Assembly (NCBI GenBank): GCA_905221605.1
Contig: CAJNDS010000603.1
Coordinates: forward strand, 42,227-106,226
DNA length: 64,000 nucleotides
Source of the DNA: Symbiodinium natans
Lineage: Eukaryota; Sar; Dinophyceae; Suessiales; Symbiodiniaceae
Direction of reading: 5' to 3'
The number at the start of each line of letters is the position of its first letter. Positions within the stretch are counted from its first letter, which is position 1. The notes below the pieces were generated by a model that ran no database searches, was not told the origin of the DNA, and was given only the letters and a program-made list of their open reading frames with translations. This document shows, piece after piece, positions 11,736 to 23,699 of the stretch. A program made the position numbers and the translations under genes.

Positions 11736-13211
11736 CTAGGCACGCGAGCGCACGTCCCCTGCTGGAGCTGTCCGCAAGAACTGTGCCAAGCGGAAGGTCA
11801 TCAGAATCAGCGGCAAGCATAGAAGCAACAAGAGTGCGCTCATGGCCGAGACGCTTCCAAACAACCGCTGCGAGAGGTCCGAGCACGGCCAAATTAGGAA
11901 GGAGATGCTTCCAGTTACCAGTGAGATCAAACCATTTATGGTTCCAAACGTTCGATTCCCGAACGTATGCCCAAGAAACGAGAATGCTGCACAGTAGAGT
12001 AAAGCTCGGTAATTCGTAAAGGCGATAAAACCAACGAGTTGCAGCTGGAGGGATGGCACCAGCGCCACAGAATTCCAGACAATGTTCAGGAAGATCACCA
12101 CGAAGAAGGTCACTGCAAAGCCCTTTTTTGAAAGCAGCAGGCTGTACAGCGGCGCAAAAAGGGAGGAAGCTGGAAGAAGAGCTGTGAAGATTTGAACGTA
12201 AGCATAGTCTGTCTCCGCATCACCAAGGGACTCGAGCAAGAGTTTGTTGTAGCCCAAGTAGCTGTTCGAAGTAAACACTTGCGTCGTGAAGACCACCATG
12301 ATGAAGGCAAACTCCAGACTTGCACATTGTCGCCTTACCGACTGGCCATGGAGCCGGGGGTTCTTCGAGGACGTACCTGCCACCAGTTCCTCCGAAGCCC
12401 TCAGCTCCGCTGCGTTGCGGGCCTCCAGGGTTCGGAGGGGCGGCCCACACCAGCTGAGTGCCAGCAGGGCGCTCAGTGCCAGGCAGAGCGCTGCATAGAA
12501 GCCGAAGATGGTGGAGCGTGTCAGGCCCAGGCGGTAACTCTGGTAGAAGCCGACGGGAATCACAGCCGAGGCATCGACAAGGCAGTTCGCGAACGTCATA
12601 ACTATGGGAAAGTACCGCGGCTGCACAATGAAGGCGAGCTTCATGGCATGCATAATCAAAGCAGAGCCTCCTGCACCGATCAAGACCGTCGAGATTCCCA
12701 AAACATCCACTCCCATGCCAGATCCCTCAGCCTGGCCCATGACGAGCAGGCCCACTGAAGTCATCAGCCCTCCTACCGCCACGAGGAAGAGTGGCCCAGC
12801 CTGGTCCGTCACAAAGCTTACGAGGGATAGGCCCCAAATTGCTGCCATTTGGCCCACAGTGTAAAGCAGGACCATGCGGCTACTACGGGCCTTGCACACC
12901 GGATCCTCCCCACAAAGATCGCGATAGACGCCGTCCTCCTCAAGCAGCGGCTGCCAAGAGGCCCATCCAAAGATAGGCCCCGAGAAGAGCACTGTGACCA
13001 AAAGGCCCAGAAGGACCGTTGCCCACTGGCGCAAGCCCGGCTGCGCGTCATTGCGCTCAGCCAGTGCACCTTGAGAGGGGTCCACAGGGTCCACAGCGAC
13101 ATCTGATTCTGCCACGATGTCTCCCTTCGGGCCCTCATCCTCCTCATCCTTGCACGCGGTCTCTGCATCAGGCTCCGGCTGATCCGAGTGCGGCTGCTTC
13201 GTTCGCTGCAT
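11736..13211 (-). CDS. SLC43-like major facilitator transporter
   Basis: One uninterrupted frame of 491 codons ends in TAG at 11736. The first ATG in frame is at 13211; a TTG lies 15 nt further up, preceded directly by an in-frame TAG, so 13211 is chosen. The first 60 residues are acidic and hydrophilic. The rest has about twelve membrane segments split by a hydrophilic loop near the middle (about residues 265-305). The segment FGWASWQPLLEEDGVYRDLC after the first helix matches the SLC43 pattern of an FGW turn, a loop with an acidic-Gly motif and a Cys. The run GAGGSALIMHAMKLAFIV and the late helix RTFGTINGLISLVTGS also fit this family. SLC43 members are facilitators of large neutral amino acids or nucleobases at the plasma membrane; the substrate here is not determined. 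Length is close to the usual 490-560. It is the only recognised gene without introns, which is odd beside its intron-rich neighbours. Confidence 0.85.
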   Translation of the reverse strand: MQRTKQPHSDQPEPDAETACKDEEDEGPKGDIVAESDVAVDPVDPSQGALAERNDAQPGLRQWATVLLGLLVTVLFSGPIFGWASWQPLLEEDGVYRDLCGEDPVCKARSSRMVLLYTVGQMAAIWGLSLVSFVTDQAGPLFLVAVGGLMTSVGLLVMGQAEGSGMGVDVLGISTVLIGAGGSALIMHAMKLAFIVQPRYFPIVMTFANCLVDASAVIPVGFYQSYRLGLTRSTIFGFYAALCLALSALLALSWCGPPLRTLEARNAAELRASEELVAGTSSKNPRLHGQSVRRQCASLEFAFIMVVFTTQVFTSNSYLGYNKLLLESLGDAETDYAYVQIFTALLPASSLFAPLYSLLLSKKGFAVTFFVVIFLNIVWNSVALVPSLQLQLVGFIAFTNYRALLYCAAFSFLGHTFGNRTFGTINGLISLVTGSISFLIWPCSDLSQRLFGSVSAMSALLLLLCLPLILMTFRLAQFLRTAPAGDVRSRA

Positions 13212-13245
13212 GCTTTCAACCAGCAACTAAGGCTACTACGGCGCT
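13212..13245 (-). promoter_or_regulatory. Possible spliced-leader acceptor upstream of the SLC43-like gene
   Basis: Fifteen nucleotides before the chosen ATG, read on the minus strand, the sequence GTAGTAGCCTTAG ends in AG. Dinoflagellate mRNAs normally receive a 22-nt spliced leader at such an AG. This is inferred from position only; the pyrimidine tract is weak. Confidence 0.25.
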
Positions 13246-13249
13246 ATGA

Positions 13250-16200
13250 GGCAGTTCCAGACTCCCGGCTCTGGAGCTGCCCCCCAAAAAGCACGTCCGC
13301 TGATGGAACTGCTCACTGCTTGGACTCGCTACGATGGGCTAAGGGGGCTACGAACTACGCTACCCCGAAAGGATGTTCCAACAGCAGACTCTATGCAATG
13401 GCAAAGCAGGGTGCCGCTATGCTTGACCAGCCTGATCCCAAACCGGCACATAAAGATTCTTCTGACTGTCACTTACCCATCACTCACCTCGCCACTTCAG
13501 GATACTCCGGGCACTCTCCCCCACCCCCCCTGCAAACCGGTGCTGTATGGGCACCTACGGGAACTCGTCTCTCCGCATCCCTTCCCCAGGCCTCCTGCGC
13601 TGGATCCCGGAGCTCTTTTGCTAACTTGGCAAGCTCCTGCGGCCACACAGCAGCGTGCTTCAAGGCAGCGTTGCGCTCTCCAAGAAGATGCATCTGAAGG
13701 CACTTTGTTGTCGCACACATACGACTACCATGTGTACTTCTGCAGGATCGCGTGCGCCTACCCTGATTTATGACGGCTTTTGCCACTCATCTTAGACTGC
13801 TGAGGGTTTGACTCGAATGCTTGCCATGCCTTATCAGGTCTACCACGCGCATTGCCTTCTTAAGGACTTCAAGTCCCACGTCCAGCCCGGGCTTCGGTTT
13901 GAGCCCGCTGGGCTTATAGGGTTTACAAAGGACACTGCACATCACTGCACGAAGGGTCGGATCAGGGCCCGCATGGTCGGCTGCTGTGGCACAACACACT
14001 TGCAAGTGCCAAGCAGTCGCAAGCGAGGCATTCCCCTGACTTACGCCTACACGATCATGTCTTTGTGATGCAGGTCTCTGTACTCGCAAGTGCAGTGTAT
14101 GCACGACTGCTTTTGGGTCGAACACAGGACATCGCATGGTGCGTCACTCTCCGTTTGATTCAGGGCTCTTAGAGCAGTGAGGAGCAAGCTTCCAACTGAT
14201 TCGACTAAAGCGAACATTAACCTCATTTACCCCACGCAGATCCCAAACCAGAGTTCACCGGTCCCATACCACAGAAGGCTTGCGACGGCCAAAACAAAGC
14301 GGAGCTCCTGCCACGCAGCCAGAGCCTTCGCCACAACAAACACATGCACATCACGTGCACATCACGCATTGTGACAATCGCGATGTCGGTGTGACCATCG
14401 GCACACGCTTGATTGGAGATCGGGATTGCAAGTCTTGGTTTGTGCATTGCTCAGATTCGTTCTGCGTAGAAAAACAGCTGCCTGGCCTTGTCCAAGTCAA
14501 ACTCCGTGGCAGCCACGGCCATGGCCTTCCATGCGTCAGCCTTCAAACAGAGTCGGGGCGCTTCCTGATACAGCATGCCCTCTTACTACCTTTACTCACA
14601 AGCCACTGTGAGGGGTGAAAGAGGCTTGAACCACAGGCGCGACCTGCCCGGCGCGGTCTCCAGCGACCTGGAGCAGGTTGCGGCCATGAAGTCGCTGGCT
14701 TTGAGTCTCTGGATCAAGGTGCCTCCGGTGCCCTCAAGTTACAAAGATCCCTAACCCCCAAGCATCCTCAAACCCTCTGAATCAGTGGTGCCTCTGAAAC
14801 TCCGGGAATGGTTTGATAAGCCCACCCGGTAGACCGCCTTGGCCAGACGCAGGGCTTCGCGGCCCGCGGCAGCTGCCTGCAAAAAGAAGCTCTAAGCGGG
14901 CAAAGCACTCGAGGATGTTGCAGGCTTAGGCGCTTCTGCAGCGATGTCAGCAGAACCCGCAAGCCATGGCCTCCTGGTAGCGCCGAGTCTGTGAGCACAC
15001 CTGGCTTGGATAGGGGGGTCTTGGGGATCGTGCAAGCAATGGCTCCCGAACATCCCATCTCCAACCCCCTCTTTGGGTCCAGCAAGTTGGGCTTGCCTCG
15101 GCAACCAGCAGCTGTGCCTTCGTCGGATTTGGACCACAGGCTTTCCGCAGCGCTGGTTTCGCGTTGTTGAAACTTACGCGGGGTTCTCGGGGCACCCCTG
15201 GAGCGAAAGAGAGGAAAGCGAAAACATGAAAAGCGTGCTTCCACGGCACGGTGCGCGCGCAAGGCAAAGAAGATGGAAAACTCCCTTTACCGAAACGGAA
15301 GTCCAGTCAAAGCACCAGCCTCCTCGCACCTCGCCCAACCGGCAACAAAAAATGTAGGAATTGCCTATCTGGCCTTTCAAGGTCCCACCAGCACCCCATC
15401 ACGTGACATCCCCATCACCCAACATGGGCCTTGGCTTCACTCTTCGGATCCTCGGGGGCGGAAATTCAGAACCGAGAGCGGCTCAGTGTTGCAGTTTCAC
15501 AAGTGCCGCGAAGCCATCGGAGCCCTTCAGCCCTTCCAGGATCTTCCATTCTGAGGTCCGTGCATTGACAGTCTTGAAGAGTGCTACGGCCTCGCATCGG
15601 ATCTCGAGATCAGCTACCAGTGCTTCACAACGGGGCTGTGTGTGAAACTCTGTGACAAGCAGTGCACCATGCCTCAGCGGCAACAGCTCGGGCTTCTGGT
15701 CGCTTGTGCTGCTTCAAGTAGATATCGATCCTTCGGCAAGAACGTGCAGAGACCATGTCGTGAAAATGAAAACAAGTCAGAGCTCGTCCGCAAGGACCAA
15801 GCTGCCAAGGATCTTTGCGCTCATGGCTTGGCTCTGCATCTGCTGGTTCCCCGCTTTTTGGAACCTCAGAAGGCCAAGGACTGTTGTCCTCCGGTCTTTA
15901 GCTGCTGCTTAGCTTTGTTGCCACAGAACTTCGAGGAAGCGAAACTGCTGGAAGGGTTCCACGCCAGCAATTGTCAGTAAGGAAAGCTGGCGGAACGGGA
16001 CATGAACGGAAAAAGTGCGGCAATGACGATCGACGAGCTGCTACTGCTAGTAATGCTCACAAAGGCTTTTTTGCTTCACCTTAAAAAATGGGCTCCGCAC
16101 GCATCTATGGCCTCATCGGCCTTGGCCAGTGCCTCGTCATAGGCGCCCTGGGGCCACAGCGGAAGTGTGAGACGGTGGGATCTTGCAGAGGTTCTCCGGC

Positions 16201-16950
16201 TTCGGGAAACCCGAATCCCAGTTAAAAAGCTCAGACCTCTATCTGAAGCACAGCCAGAACGGATTGTGCGTCTCCCATGTACACGGGCTCAATGTGTTTA
16301 GAGGATTGGGGCCACCATGATTGCAACAGGCCTTTTCATCAAGATGCCACGACGTCTCAAGCTTGCGAGTCTTTTTGCGGAGAATGCAGGGGCAAAATGG
16401 CAAAACCACATGCATTGTATCTTCCAGATTGTTGCAGTGATAACTTCGAACTCCAAAGGAAACTGCAACGCCCGAAGATTGCAACACAACTCGGATGAGC
16501 GACAGAAGCCGCAATTTTGTAGCTGTTGCCACGGGGAAAAGCAGGTCGGCAGGCCTCTGCCAATAAGGTTTTCGCCGCGGCCAGGGAGGACGCTGCCTCC
16601 TGCAGCGAAGATGATGGCAGGTGTATCTGTGATATACAGCGATGGTTGCAGGCTGGCGATTAAGTCGAGCTTGCAAACTCATGGTACTAGTAGCATGAAG
16701 AGAACCAAGTGCAATAAGTGTTTGAGCGTAGGCTGACAGCTACCATGGGACCGTATCAGGAAGCATGCCGTGGCACTTTGAGCGCAAGGAACCCCCAAAA
16801 AAAAGATCCCAAATCTGTTCCGAACCCCATCCCTGAACTGAGCCCGGGGCTGCCATGGCGGCTCCGTGTCAAGGAGGATGTCTAAGCTATGACTCCAGAT
16901 CTATGCGACTATGAGAGCTTTCGGTATTCGGCATACTGAAGCTGTTGGCA
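13250..16950. other. No recognisable gene
   Basis: Frames on both strands of up to about 175 residues were read and show no family motif. The segments near 14768-15262 (-) and 15650-15980 look protein-like in more than one frame, so coding strand and phase cannot be decided. Confidence 0.45.
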
Positions 16951-16958
16951 GGCACCTG

Positions 16959-17276
16959 CTAAACGTTGCCCGATGATGCTTCAAGAAGTCGCGGTGGCAT
17001 GAATCGTACTGCATGAAACACATTCCAACCCAAAAAAAATGCCTGGAGCCTGTGCCGCGCGAACTGTCTGCCCTTTCCCAGCAGGATGGTGCCTTGCTGC
17101 TCTACAGCTTTGGGAATGTTGGGAATGGCGTCCCTCGCCATATCGTTCAGCCGTCCATGCACAACAGGTACTGACAATGACACAACCACACAACTGACAC
17201 CAGCCGCTAAAGCACGAGACACTACCGTGAACACGATGAACGGAATGGCTTGCATCCAGGGCCAAAAAGACCCTTG
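16959..17276 (-). other. Candidate membrane-segment exon, unknown product
   Basis: A minus-strand frame gives a hydrophobic span, MQAIPFIVFTVVSRALAA followed by GVSCVVVSLSVPVV, then a hydrophilic stretch HGRLNDMARDAIPNIPKAVE. This would be one or two membrane helices with a following loop. An AAG suitable as acceptor lies just before the frame. No family is recognised, and no neighbouring exon could be joined. Confidence 0.25.
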
Positions 17277-17299
17277 AAGCGAAGGATTCGCGAAGCGAG

Positions 17300-19680
17300 T
17301 TGGCCGCGCGACTCACGCGTATGGGTAGCGTGCACAGACGGTCATGGAAAAGATGCCTGTGGCTGCCGAGGCGGATGAAGCCACCTGGGAGGACGAATCC
17401 CCATCAACGGCATGGAGGATGCTCGAGGCGCAGGAGCGCGCAAGGGGAGTAAGGAGTAACCAGTAACCGTGTGGAGTGAGGAGAACTTCCTCGCGGACAA
17501 AACAGTTGAACTAGAGGGACGTTCTAACAGCATGCTTGCGTTGGGAACCTTCATCTAAATCTGGTGCGGAGTGCGAATGGGACTCAAACTGCAAAGTGCA
17601 ACTGTGACACCTGTACGCGGTGCCAGGCGGACGGCTCAGGTAGTTTGGTGCCAAAGCTCAAATCTTATCACTTCGACAGCATCGAGCCGACTAGGTGTTA
17701 CAAAATGAAGGCCAAGGTCTCACGGAACCCCCAAGGCAGGAAAAATGAAGACATGTCCAAATGAGCACGGCCAAGCACACCCCAGCCAGTCGGAGGTCAT
17801 CCAGGAATCATGGTACCGGGCCGTCATGCAAATTTAGATGCCGTTTGAGTAGGAGACTTGGGCCGTTTGAGTAGGAGACTTGGCCAGTGTCTAAACCCTG
17901 CATCAACACAACAGTAAGTAAGTCTTAAAACACCCTAAGGCAGTTTCATGTGGCAGGAGCAACAAGAGCCACCCGCGTCAGACGGAAGTTGTGCCTGACT
18001 CCAAACCCTAAAGGAATCATGTCGCATCCCTGCCATGTGTAGCTCGTATGGAGAGGGTCTTAGGACATTGCACAACCAAAATCACATGACGATCTGATTC
18101 CTGGGATGGTTCCTGCCTTCTACCTGCAGTATTCCCAAGTCTCCCTCATGTGTTCCCGACTCTTACTACCATGTTCCCTGCTTTTGGTTCCTCACAAAGC
18201 TTGAATGGCGGGAGCCTGGTGGGAGCCTGCTATGAACTCCGTGTCACTTGGAATCGGCAACTGCCTTCCACTCGAGCGGTTCTGCGCCTTGACTTTCCCA
18301 CTCCCAACAGTTCCCCTCATGTCAAGACTTGAGCACCAAAGCACTTTGATTCGTTGAAGCGAGAGCTCATCCGGTCTCCAGGTGGCAAGCTTTGGCACCT
18401 GGTCTTCTGCCGAAGCTTCGCAGACTGATTCATCCTGTGAAGCTGACCACGCCTACTGAGCCTACTGTAGCCTGAGCGCGGGGCAAGTACACCTCCAAAG
18501 CCAATGCTCAAAAACAGGATGTCGGAGCACCAGCCGCCTAGTGCTGGGTTTCCGGGTAGCGAGGCACGACAGAGACCGGTGCAGGGTCATTGGCATCTTG
18601 AAAGAGGAACACCTTGCCTTGCCGGCTTGGCATTATTGCTTTCATTATTGCTTTCTGGGTCAACACTGTGTGGTCCAAAACCGCATGTACTTCAAGTGAA
18701 GAGCGACCAAAAAACACAGGAGATAAGCATAGCTTGCATAGTACCTCTCTTGCGGGCAGCATGTGGCAGCACAAAAGATAGCTCGTCACGATTGCTTCGC
18801 TCACTGCTTGGCAGCATTCCTCGCCTTATAACGTCGCAAAGGCAACGTCTTCCTCTCTCATGCGTGTGCAAATTTGAGCGGCCAAACGCCGCCCTCAGAG
18901 CCTCCACATCAGGGGGCGCTGGGCTTAAGCGCCACCAAGATGGGGCAGTGATTTTGAGGAGAAGGCTGCTTGCTACAAAACCTACATCCCTCTCTTGCGA
19001 GATTTCGATGTCAGCATGATGCTACAGCAACCCAGGTCGGCGACCTCAGTTCCAGCGTGAGCAGATGCCATCTAGAAACCGTGTCCTGCCATGTGCTACA
19101 TAACGGTTCGGTATCTATTGCCGTCTCCTTGCCTGCGCAAAGCTCTGTCAACCTTCCTGGACCCGCAAGTTCAGAATTTCCTGCACCAGCGTCTGACCTC
19201 GACACACCTCGGCAGTATGTCTAGCCGAGCATTAACCCCCCTCGACTACTCCAATTCGAGGAGAAAAAGCAAAAGCTCCACACTCGGAGTCCAGACAAGG
19301 CCATGGAATGCACCCCGGATCGGAGGCATAATGAACTCACGTGCAAAACGAGTGAAACAGCTTCTCGTTTACAACCGACATTGCTGCAGCTGCCCGAAGA
19401 GTACGAGATTCTGGGCCTCAATTATCCTCGCAATTCCTCGCAACATCGGAGCCCGGGATGAAATGATTCGAAACACTCGGATGCGGAGCTGTCACTCGAG
19501 GACGGTGTACGTTGTACTCCGGCACACCGCCGGGAGACCAACAGATGCCTGGAGAGCTCCAGCGCGATCGCTTTGCATGTGACAGTGCCAGTGAGTCACG
19601 GAATGTCCTCCATGGTCCAGCGCCGAAAGCCATCAATTGCCTTCAGAACAGAAGGACATGGAGGCATCGGGCATCGTAGA
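17300..19680. other. No recognisable gene
   Basis: A short direct duplication (GGGCCGTTTGAGTAGGAGAC type) is seen near 17838-17883. Open frames lack family motifs. Confidence 0.45.
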
Positions 19681-19689
19681 GTCGTAGAG

Positions 19690-19800
19690 GAAGAGGGATA
19701 GGCAGAGAGCGTGAGAGACAGACAGAGACAGATACAGGAACGGAGAGAGAGAGACGGAGAGAGAGAGAGACGGAGAGAGAGAGAGAGATGGAAAGACAAA
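19690..19800 (+). repeat. GA-rich purine tract
   Basis: Mostly GAGA with GACA and GGA interruptions on the plus strand. It abuts the CA tract that follows. Confidence 0.9.
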
Positions 19801-19833
19801 AAGCAACAGAAAGATAGATGGAATGAAGCCCAC

Positions 19834-19958
<125 letters not shown>

Positions 19959-20757
19959 TATTGTGAAGTTGAAGATTGGTGGAACTTATAAATTGCCCAG
20001 CACGGGGAGGCAGCAAGCTTGTAGAGGATGAACTTGGAATACTTGAGGTAGGAGATGGATGAAGGATGATGAAGGAAACGTTGCGTGAGGATATGGAAAA
20101 GCACCTAGATTGTAGGGCAATGGTTTGTGCAAAGCCAGTGCGTGGAGAGGGCATGCTGACCAAAGCAGAAGCTCCATGCTCTGATCGTTTCATCTGCGTG
20201 CTTTCATCAACACACTGTTGGATGTTCCAAGCGTTGAACCAACAGCGATTGCTGTTCTCGTTCACCACTCAATTAAAAGCAACGAACAACAAGCTCAACA
20301 CTACTCCCCTGCTTGTATGCTGGACTAACCATCGCATGTACAGCGGCTTGTCCACACATAGAAATATAAAAAGACCATGATCCCCCACCACCTCCAGCCA
20401 AAGACAACCCCCAAAGCGACCAAGAAGAGGACAGCAGGGAGGCAGCAACCGGCAGTGTTTTCACGTTGCAGACATTCCTACGCTAGAAGGCTGCTTCTGG
20501 ATACCTGCACATTGCGCCATGTTCTGAGGCTCCTCTCGGCGCACCCACGACATGCCGGACGCCCCAGACTGAATGCAGCAGAAGAACTGTGGTGGACGCA
20601 GGAAAAGCCTGAAGCAGCTGTCGCATGCTGCCACCACATCGTAAAGAAATTCGCAGGGTTTCTGAACTTCTGGACCCTGCCTCCATGGAGTCCGCGCGCC
20701 ACTGGCTCCGCACCATCAGTGAGGCGGACCGAGTGCTGTCGATCGCCTCAGAGTCCA

Positions 20758-21249
20758 TCAGCCCCCCCGGCTCCCCGCGCCTTGGGCTCCATGGGCTCCA
20801 TGGGCTCCCTGTGACTTTGCGCAGATCTTCCGCAGTCCGAGGCCGGAACGAAATCCTGAGCCATGCACAGCGGACGGGACATGTTTGTTGCAGTTTCGTG
20901 CGGATCTTAAAGATGGACTGTGAGAAGCCTCAAGCTCAAGAACTATATGAGAACGCGATTTGCACAAGACTTGAACGCCCCAAGAGCTCCAGCAGAGCTC
21001 CGGGCGTCCCAGGTCTGTGACTTGCTCTCCTTCTTGCGCCAGGTCGTCTGGATCCCCTTCGCGCCCTGGAACAACCAACACATTACGAAGCCTTGCCAAG
21101 GCAGATGCGCATGAGGCCCTGGCAATGGAGGTCGGGTACTGCGTTTTCGAGAAGTTGAGCATGCGCACCTGGAGGATGTTAGCAGCTCCAACCCACGGTC
21201 CGAGTCCGAGAACCAAGCGCCCAGTGAGAATCAGCGCCAATCTCTGCCG
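20758..21249 (-). other. Possible transporter-like exon remnant
   Basis: After a CAG acceptor-like site near 21250, a minus-strand frame gives LALILTGRLVLGLGPWVG, then AANILQVRML. The GR-x-x-L-GLG pattern resembles helix 4 of major facilitator proteins. A GC donor could follow near 21122. No further helices could be joined, and the rest of the frame (21120-20758) has no family motif. The plus strand over the same region also reads plausibly in parts (for example 20625-20760). Confidence 0.2.
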
Positions 21250-22322
21250 ACTCCCGAGTGCCCGGCTTTGTTTCCTGCCAGGAACCTTGGAGTTTGAAGT
21301 TGCGAATGACGCACGTTGTTCCTTTGTTTTTCTTCGCAGATGTCTCTTTGCTAGGCCACGGGCGCCTGGGAAAGCGCCTCACTGCCCAAGCTCACCTTCT
21401 TGACCTGCTTCCGGCGAAGGGAACCCTTTGATAGAGGAGGCTTAGACATACCATCCCTCAGAGCACAGGGAATATCGATTGCCAGATGAACAGTATCGAT
21501 AATAGCTCTGGATCGACCCCAGCACGTCACAATCGTAACAATCCGGTCGTGTTCCACTACTAATTATAGCTCTAGGTGGAAACAATCCTCCCAAGGAAAG
21601 CGCGTCACATCTTTCTGAGGGTTTGGAGAGGAAAGGGTTCCATAGACCCTACGGCCATCCACGCAAACATGCCTGAGTCAGAGACAAACCCATTCAGGGA
21701 ACAGGGCTTATTCCACATGAAAACCGCTACTGCCCATCAACACTTTGGGTGACTCCGGAGAATGAAGAGCTCGAGAGCGAAACTGCCATGCTTTCGTCGT
21801 GCGGAGCACACGATACCATTTCGAGCATTTGAGCCACGGCCGCTAAGCCGCTAAGCGTGGTGAGGCTTGGCTTGCAAGCCTTGTACAGTAGCAGGCCGCA
21901 AAACGCCCTTTGGCCCCGAAGCAGATGACAGTTAGTGCGGTGTCTAGGTCTAGGAATAGTGTACCGCATTCAATATAGATGCCTCGAACCGCGGCAGTTG
22001 TAATGATATCGATTGTGACTCCAACTGCAGCTTGAATAAATGGAAAACGAAGGGCCGGAACCTAAGTTTCCAGGAGCTGCCGAGCATTTCCTGTTGTTTT
22101 CCGTGCCTTATACCTAACCTGACAGACAAAGAGGCTGCACCTGAAAGCATCCCTAACAGCCAACTCATTACGACAATAATCAGTAAGGAGTCAAAATTCC
22201 GACCCCAAAAGGGCCCTCAACCTGAAACAGACCTTCCAGATATCGCAAGGGCAGTGGACTCTTCCGGTTTGGCCTCTGCATCTCGGCTGCTGGTCTTTTC
22301 CAGCGCCCAAACCTTCATGAAA

Positions 22323-22471
22323 GGTTCAGGGTCTGGGGTCTAGGGTCTAGGGTCTAGGATCTAGGGTCTAGGGTTTAGGGTTTAGGGTTTAGGGTTTCGG
22401 GTTTCGGGTTTAGGGTTTAGGGTTTAGGGTTTAGGGTTTGGGGTTTGGGGTTTAGGGTTTAGGGTTTAGGG
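22323..22471 (+). repeat. Interstitial telomere-type repeat, first block
   Basis: Tandem heptamers of GGGTTTA with variants GGGTCTA at the left edge, and GGGTTTC and GGGTTTG within. TTTAGGG is the plant- and dinoflagellate-type telomere repeat. Unrelated sequence lies on both sides, so this is an internal array in this window. Confidence 0.92.
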
Positions 22472-23055
22472 CTTGCTGTGATAGGGCTGAAGGTTAGGTT
22501 TCGGAACAAGCTCGAAAGCTTCGTGAGGTGCGAAAAGCAGCATTGGCCCGATTGTGGAGGGCCATCTAACACTTTTCTCCCACCCCACGCCGTCCAAGGC
22601 GGCTAAGCCACCCAAACCTATTCCTTTTTAGGGTTTTAGGCCTAAACTCAGACAACAGCCCACTTCTAAAAACTTAGGCAGTTTCAGGGAGGGTTGCAGC
22701 AAGTTTCAGAGGGGCGGGCTCGGCACCCAGTCAGGGACCAGCTGGCTGTGGGTGAAGTGGAGGGCACCGGGTCAGAAAAGGCCAGGACAGGGGGCCAGGG
22801 CGGGCAGGGGGGTGCCAGGGGGGTTGGGGGGCCAGGGAGGCAGCCAGGGGACCTTCTGGTACAAGGGGGGTTACTTTATTATAAGGGACCAGTACTGGTC
22901 CTGAGGAGAACGTGTTCGGGTACCGGGCCCATCGTGGGTGCTACCGACCTCCGGGCTGCAGGAGGCGGGCAAGCGACCTGGGTCGACTTTCGCCATAGAG
23001 GTCGAAGGGCTTAAGCGCCGCCCCCGAACTGTAGGGGGCGGCCTAGGCCCTGAGC
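22472..23055. other. GC-rich spacer between the two telomere-type blocks
   Basis: About 580 nt. The middle (22780-22860) is strongly G-rich with repeated GGCCAGGG and GGGGTGCCAGG words. The right end holds a perfect short hairpin. A plus-strand frame at 22694-23014 is dominated by G and R and has no family motif. Confidence 0.7.
23017..23042. repeat. Short perfect hairpin
   Basis: The arms GCCGCCCCC and GGGGGCGGC are exact complements around an 8-nt loop (GAACTGTA), just left of the second telomere-type block. It might act in termination or be part of a transposable-element end; neither is shown. Confidence 0.6.
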
Positions 23056-23245
23056 TTAGGGTTTAGGGTTTAGGGTTTCGGATTTCGGGTTTAGGGTTTA
23101 GGGTTTAGGGTTTAGGGTTTGGGGTTTATTGTTTAGGGTTTAGGGTTTAGGGTTTAGGGTTTAGGGTTTAGGGTTTAGGGTTTAGGGTTTAGGGTTTAGG
23201 GTTTAGGGTTTAGGTTTCACGGTTTAGGGTTTGGGGTTTAGGGCT
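23056..23245 (+). repeat. Interstitial telomere-type repeat, second block
   Basis: About 25 mostly exact TTTAGGG units in the same orientation as the first block, with a few TTTCGGG, TTTGGGG and TTTATTG variants. Confidence 0.93.
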
Positions 23246-23690
23246 TATAACCAGAACATGACAGGCCCTTTCGTGCATGAGCTTGGAGAACGTTGCAAAA
23301 CCGAATGTGGCTTTGCCGTAAGCTTGGGGGCCCTTCTAGCACTCTTTGCAGGCAGTTCGCCCAGGTCCTTGAAACTTTCTTTCTTTACTGCTGCGATTGG
23401 AATCAAAGCAGCCTCGCCCGGCGTGGCCGCGGTAATCAGCTTGACCTGCCCATCGGGACATGTCAAAGAAAGCTTGCACTCCAATAAACCCATTCCCACC
23501 ACAACTCCCGCGCCTCAAGTTCCTTAAGGACATCGATGCGCACGGTGACGACGTTACCGGCAGAGCTGGGCAGCATCCTTAAGACACTGCGTCCGAAGTG
23601 TTTCAACACAGCCGTCAGATCGAGGCAAACCGGGCTCTTTCCTGAGCCTATGCAATGATGGATTCCTGCACATCTCAATTGGAAGTCCAC
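23245..23690 (-). pseudogene. Protein-like segments with a frame break, ending at the telomere-type array
   Basis: Two good minus-strand stretches lie next to each other in different frames. The first (23690 to about 23525) reads AVLKHFGRSVLRMLPSSAGN and VVTVRIDVLKELEAR after an AG acceptor-like site. The second (about 23515-23290) reads LSLTCPDGQVKLITAATPGE and ALIPIAAVKKESFKDLGELP. No intron fits between them, so either one frame is wrong or the gene carries a frameshift. The second frame stops at 23245, at the edge of the TTTAGGG array. Family unknown. Confidence 0.35.
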
Positions 23691-23699
23691 CGGGCTGCC

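Noticed and set aside
11736-13226. Start of the SLC43-like protein at 13226
   Set aside because: The triplet there is TTG, directly after an in-frame TAG. The first ATG is at 13211, so that start is used.
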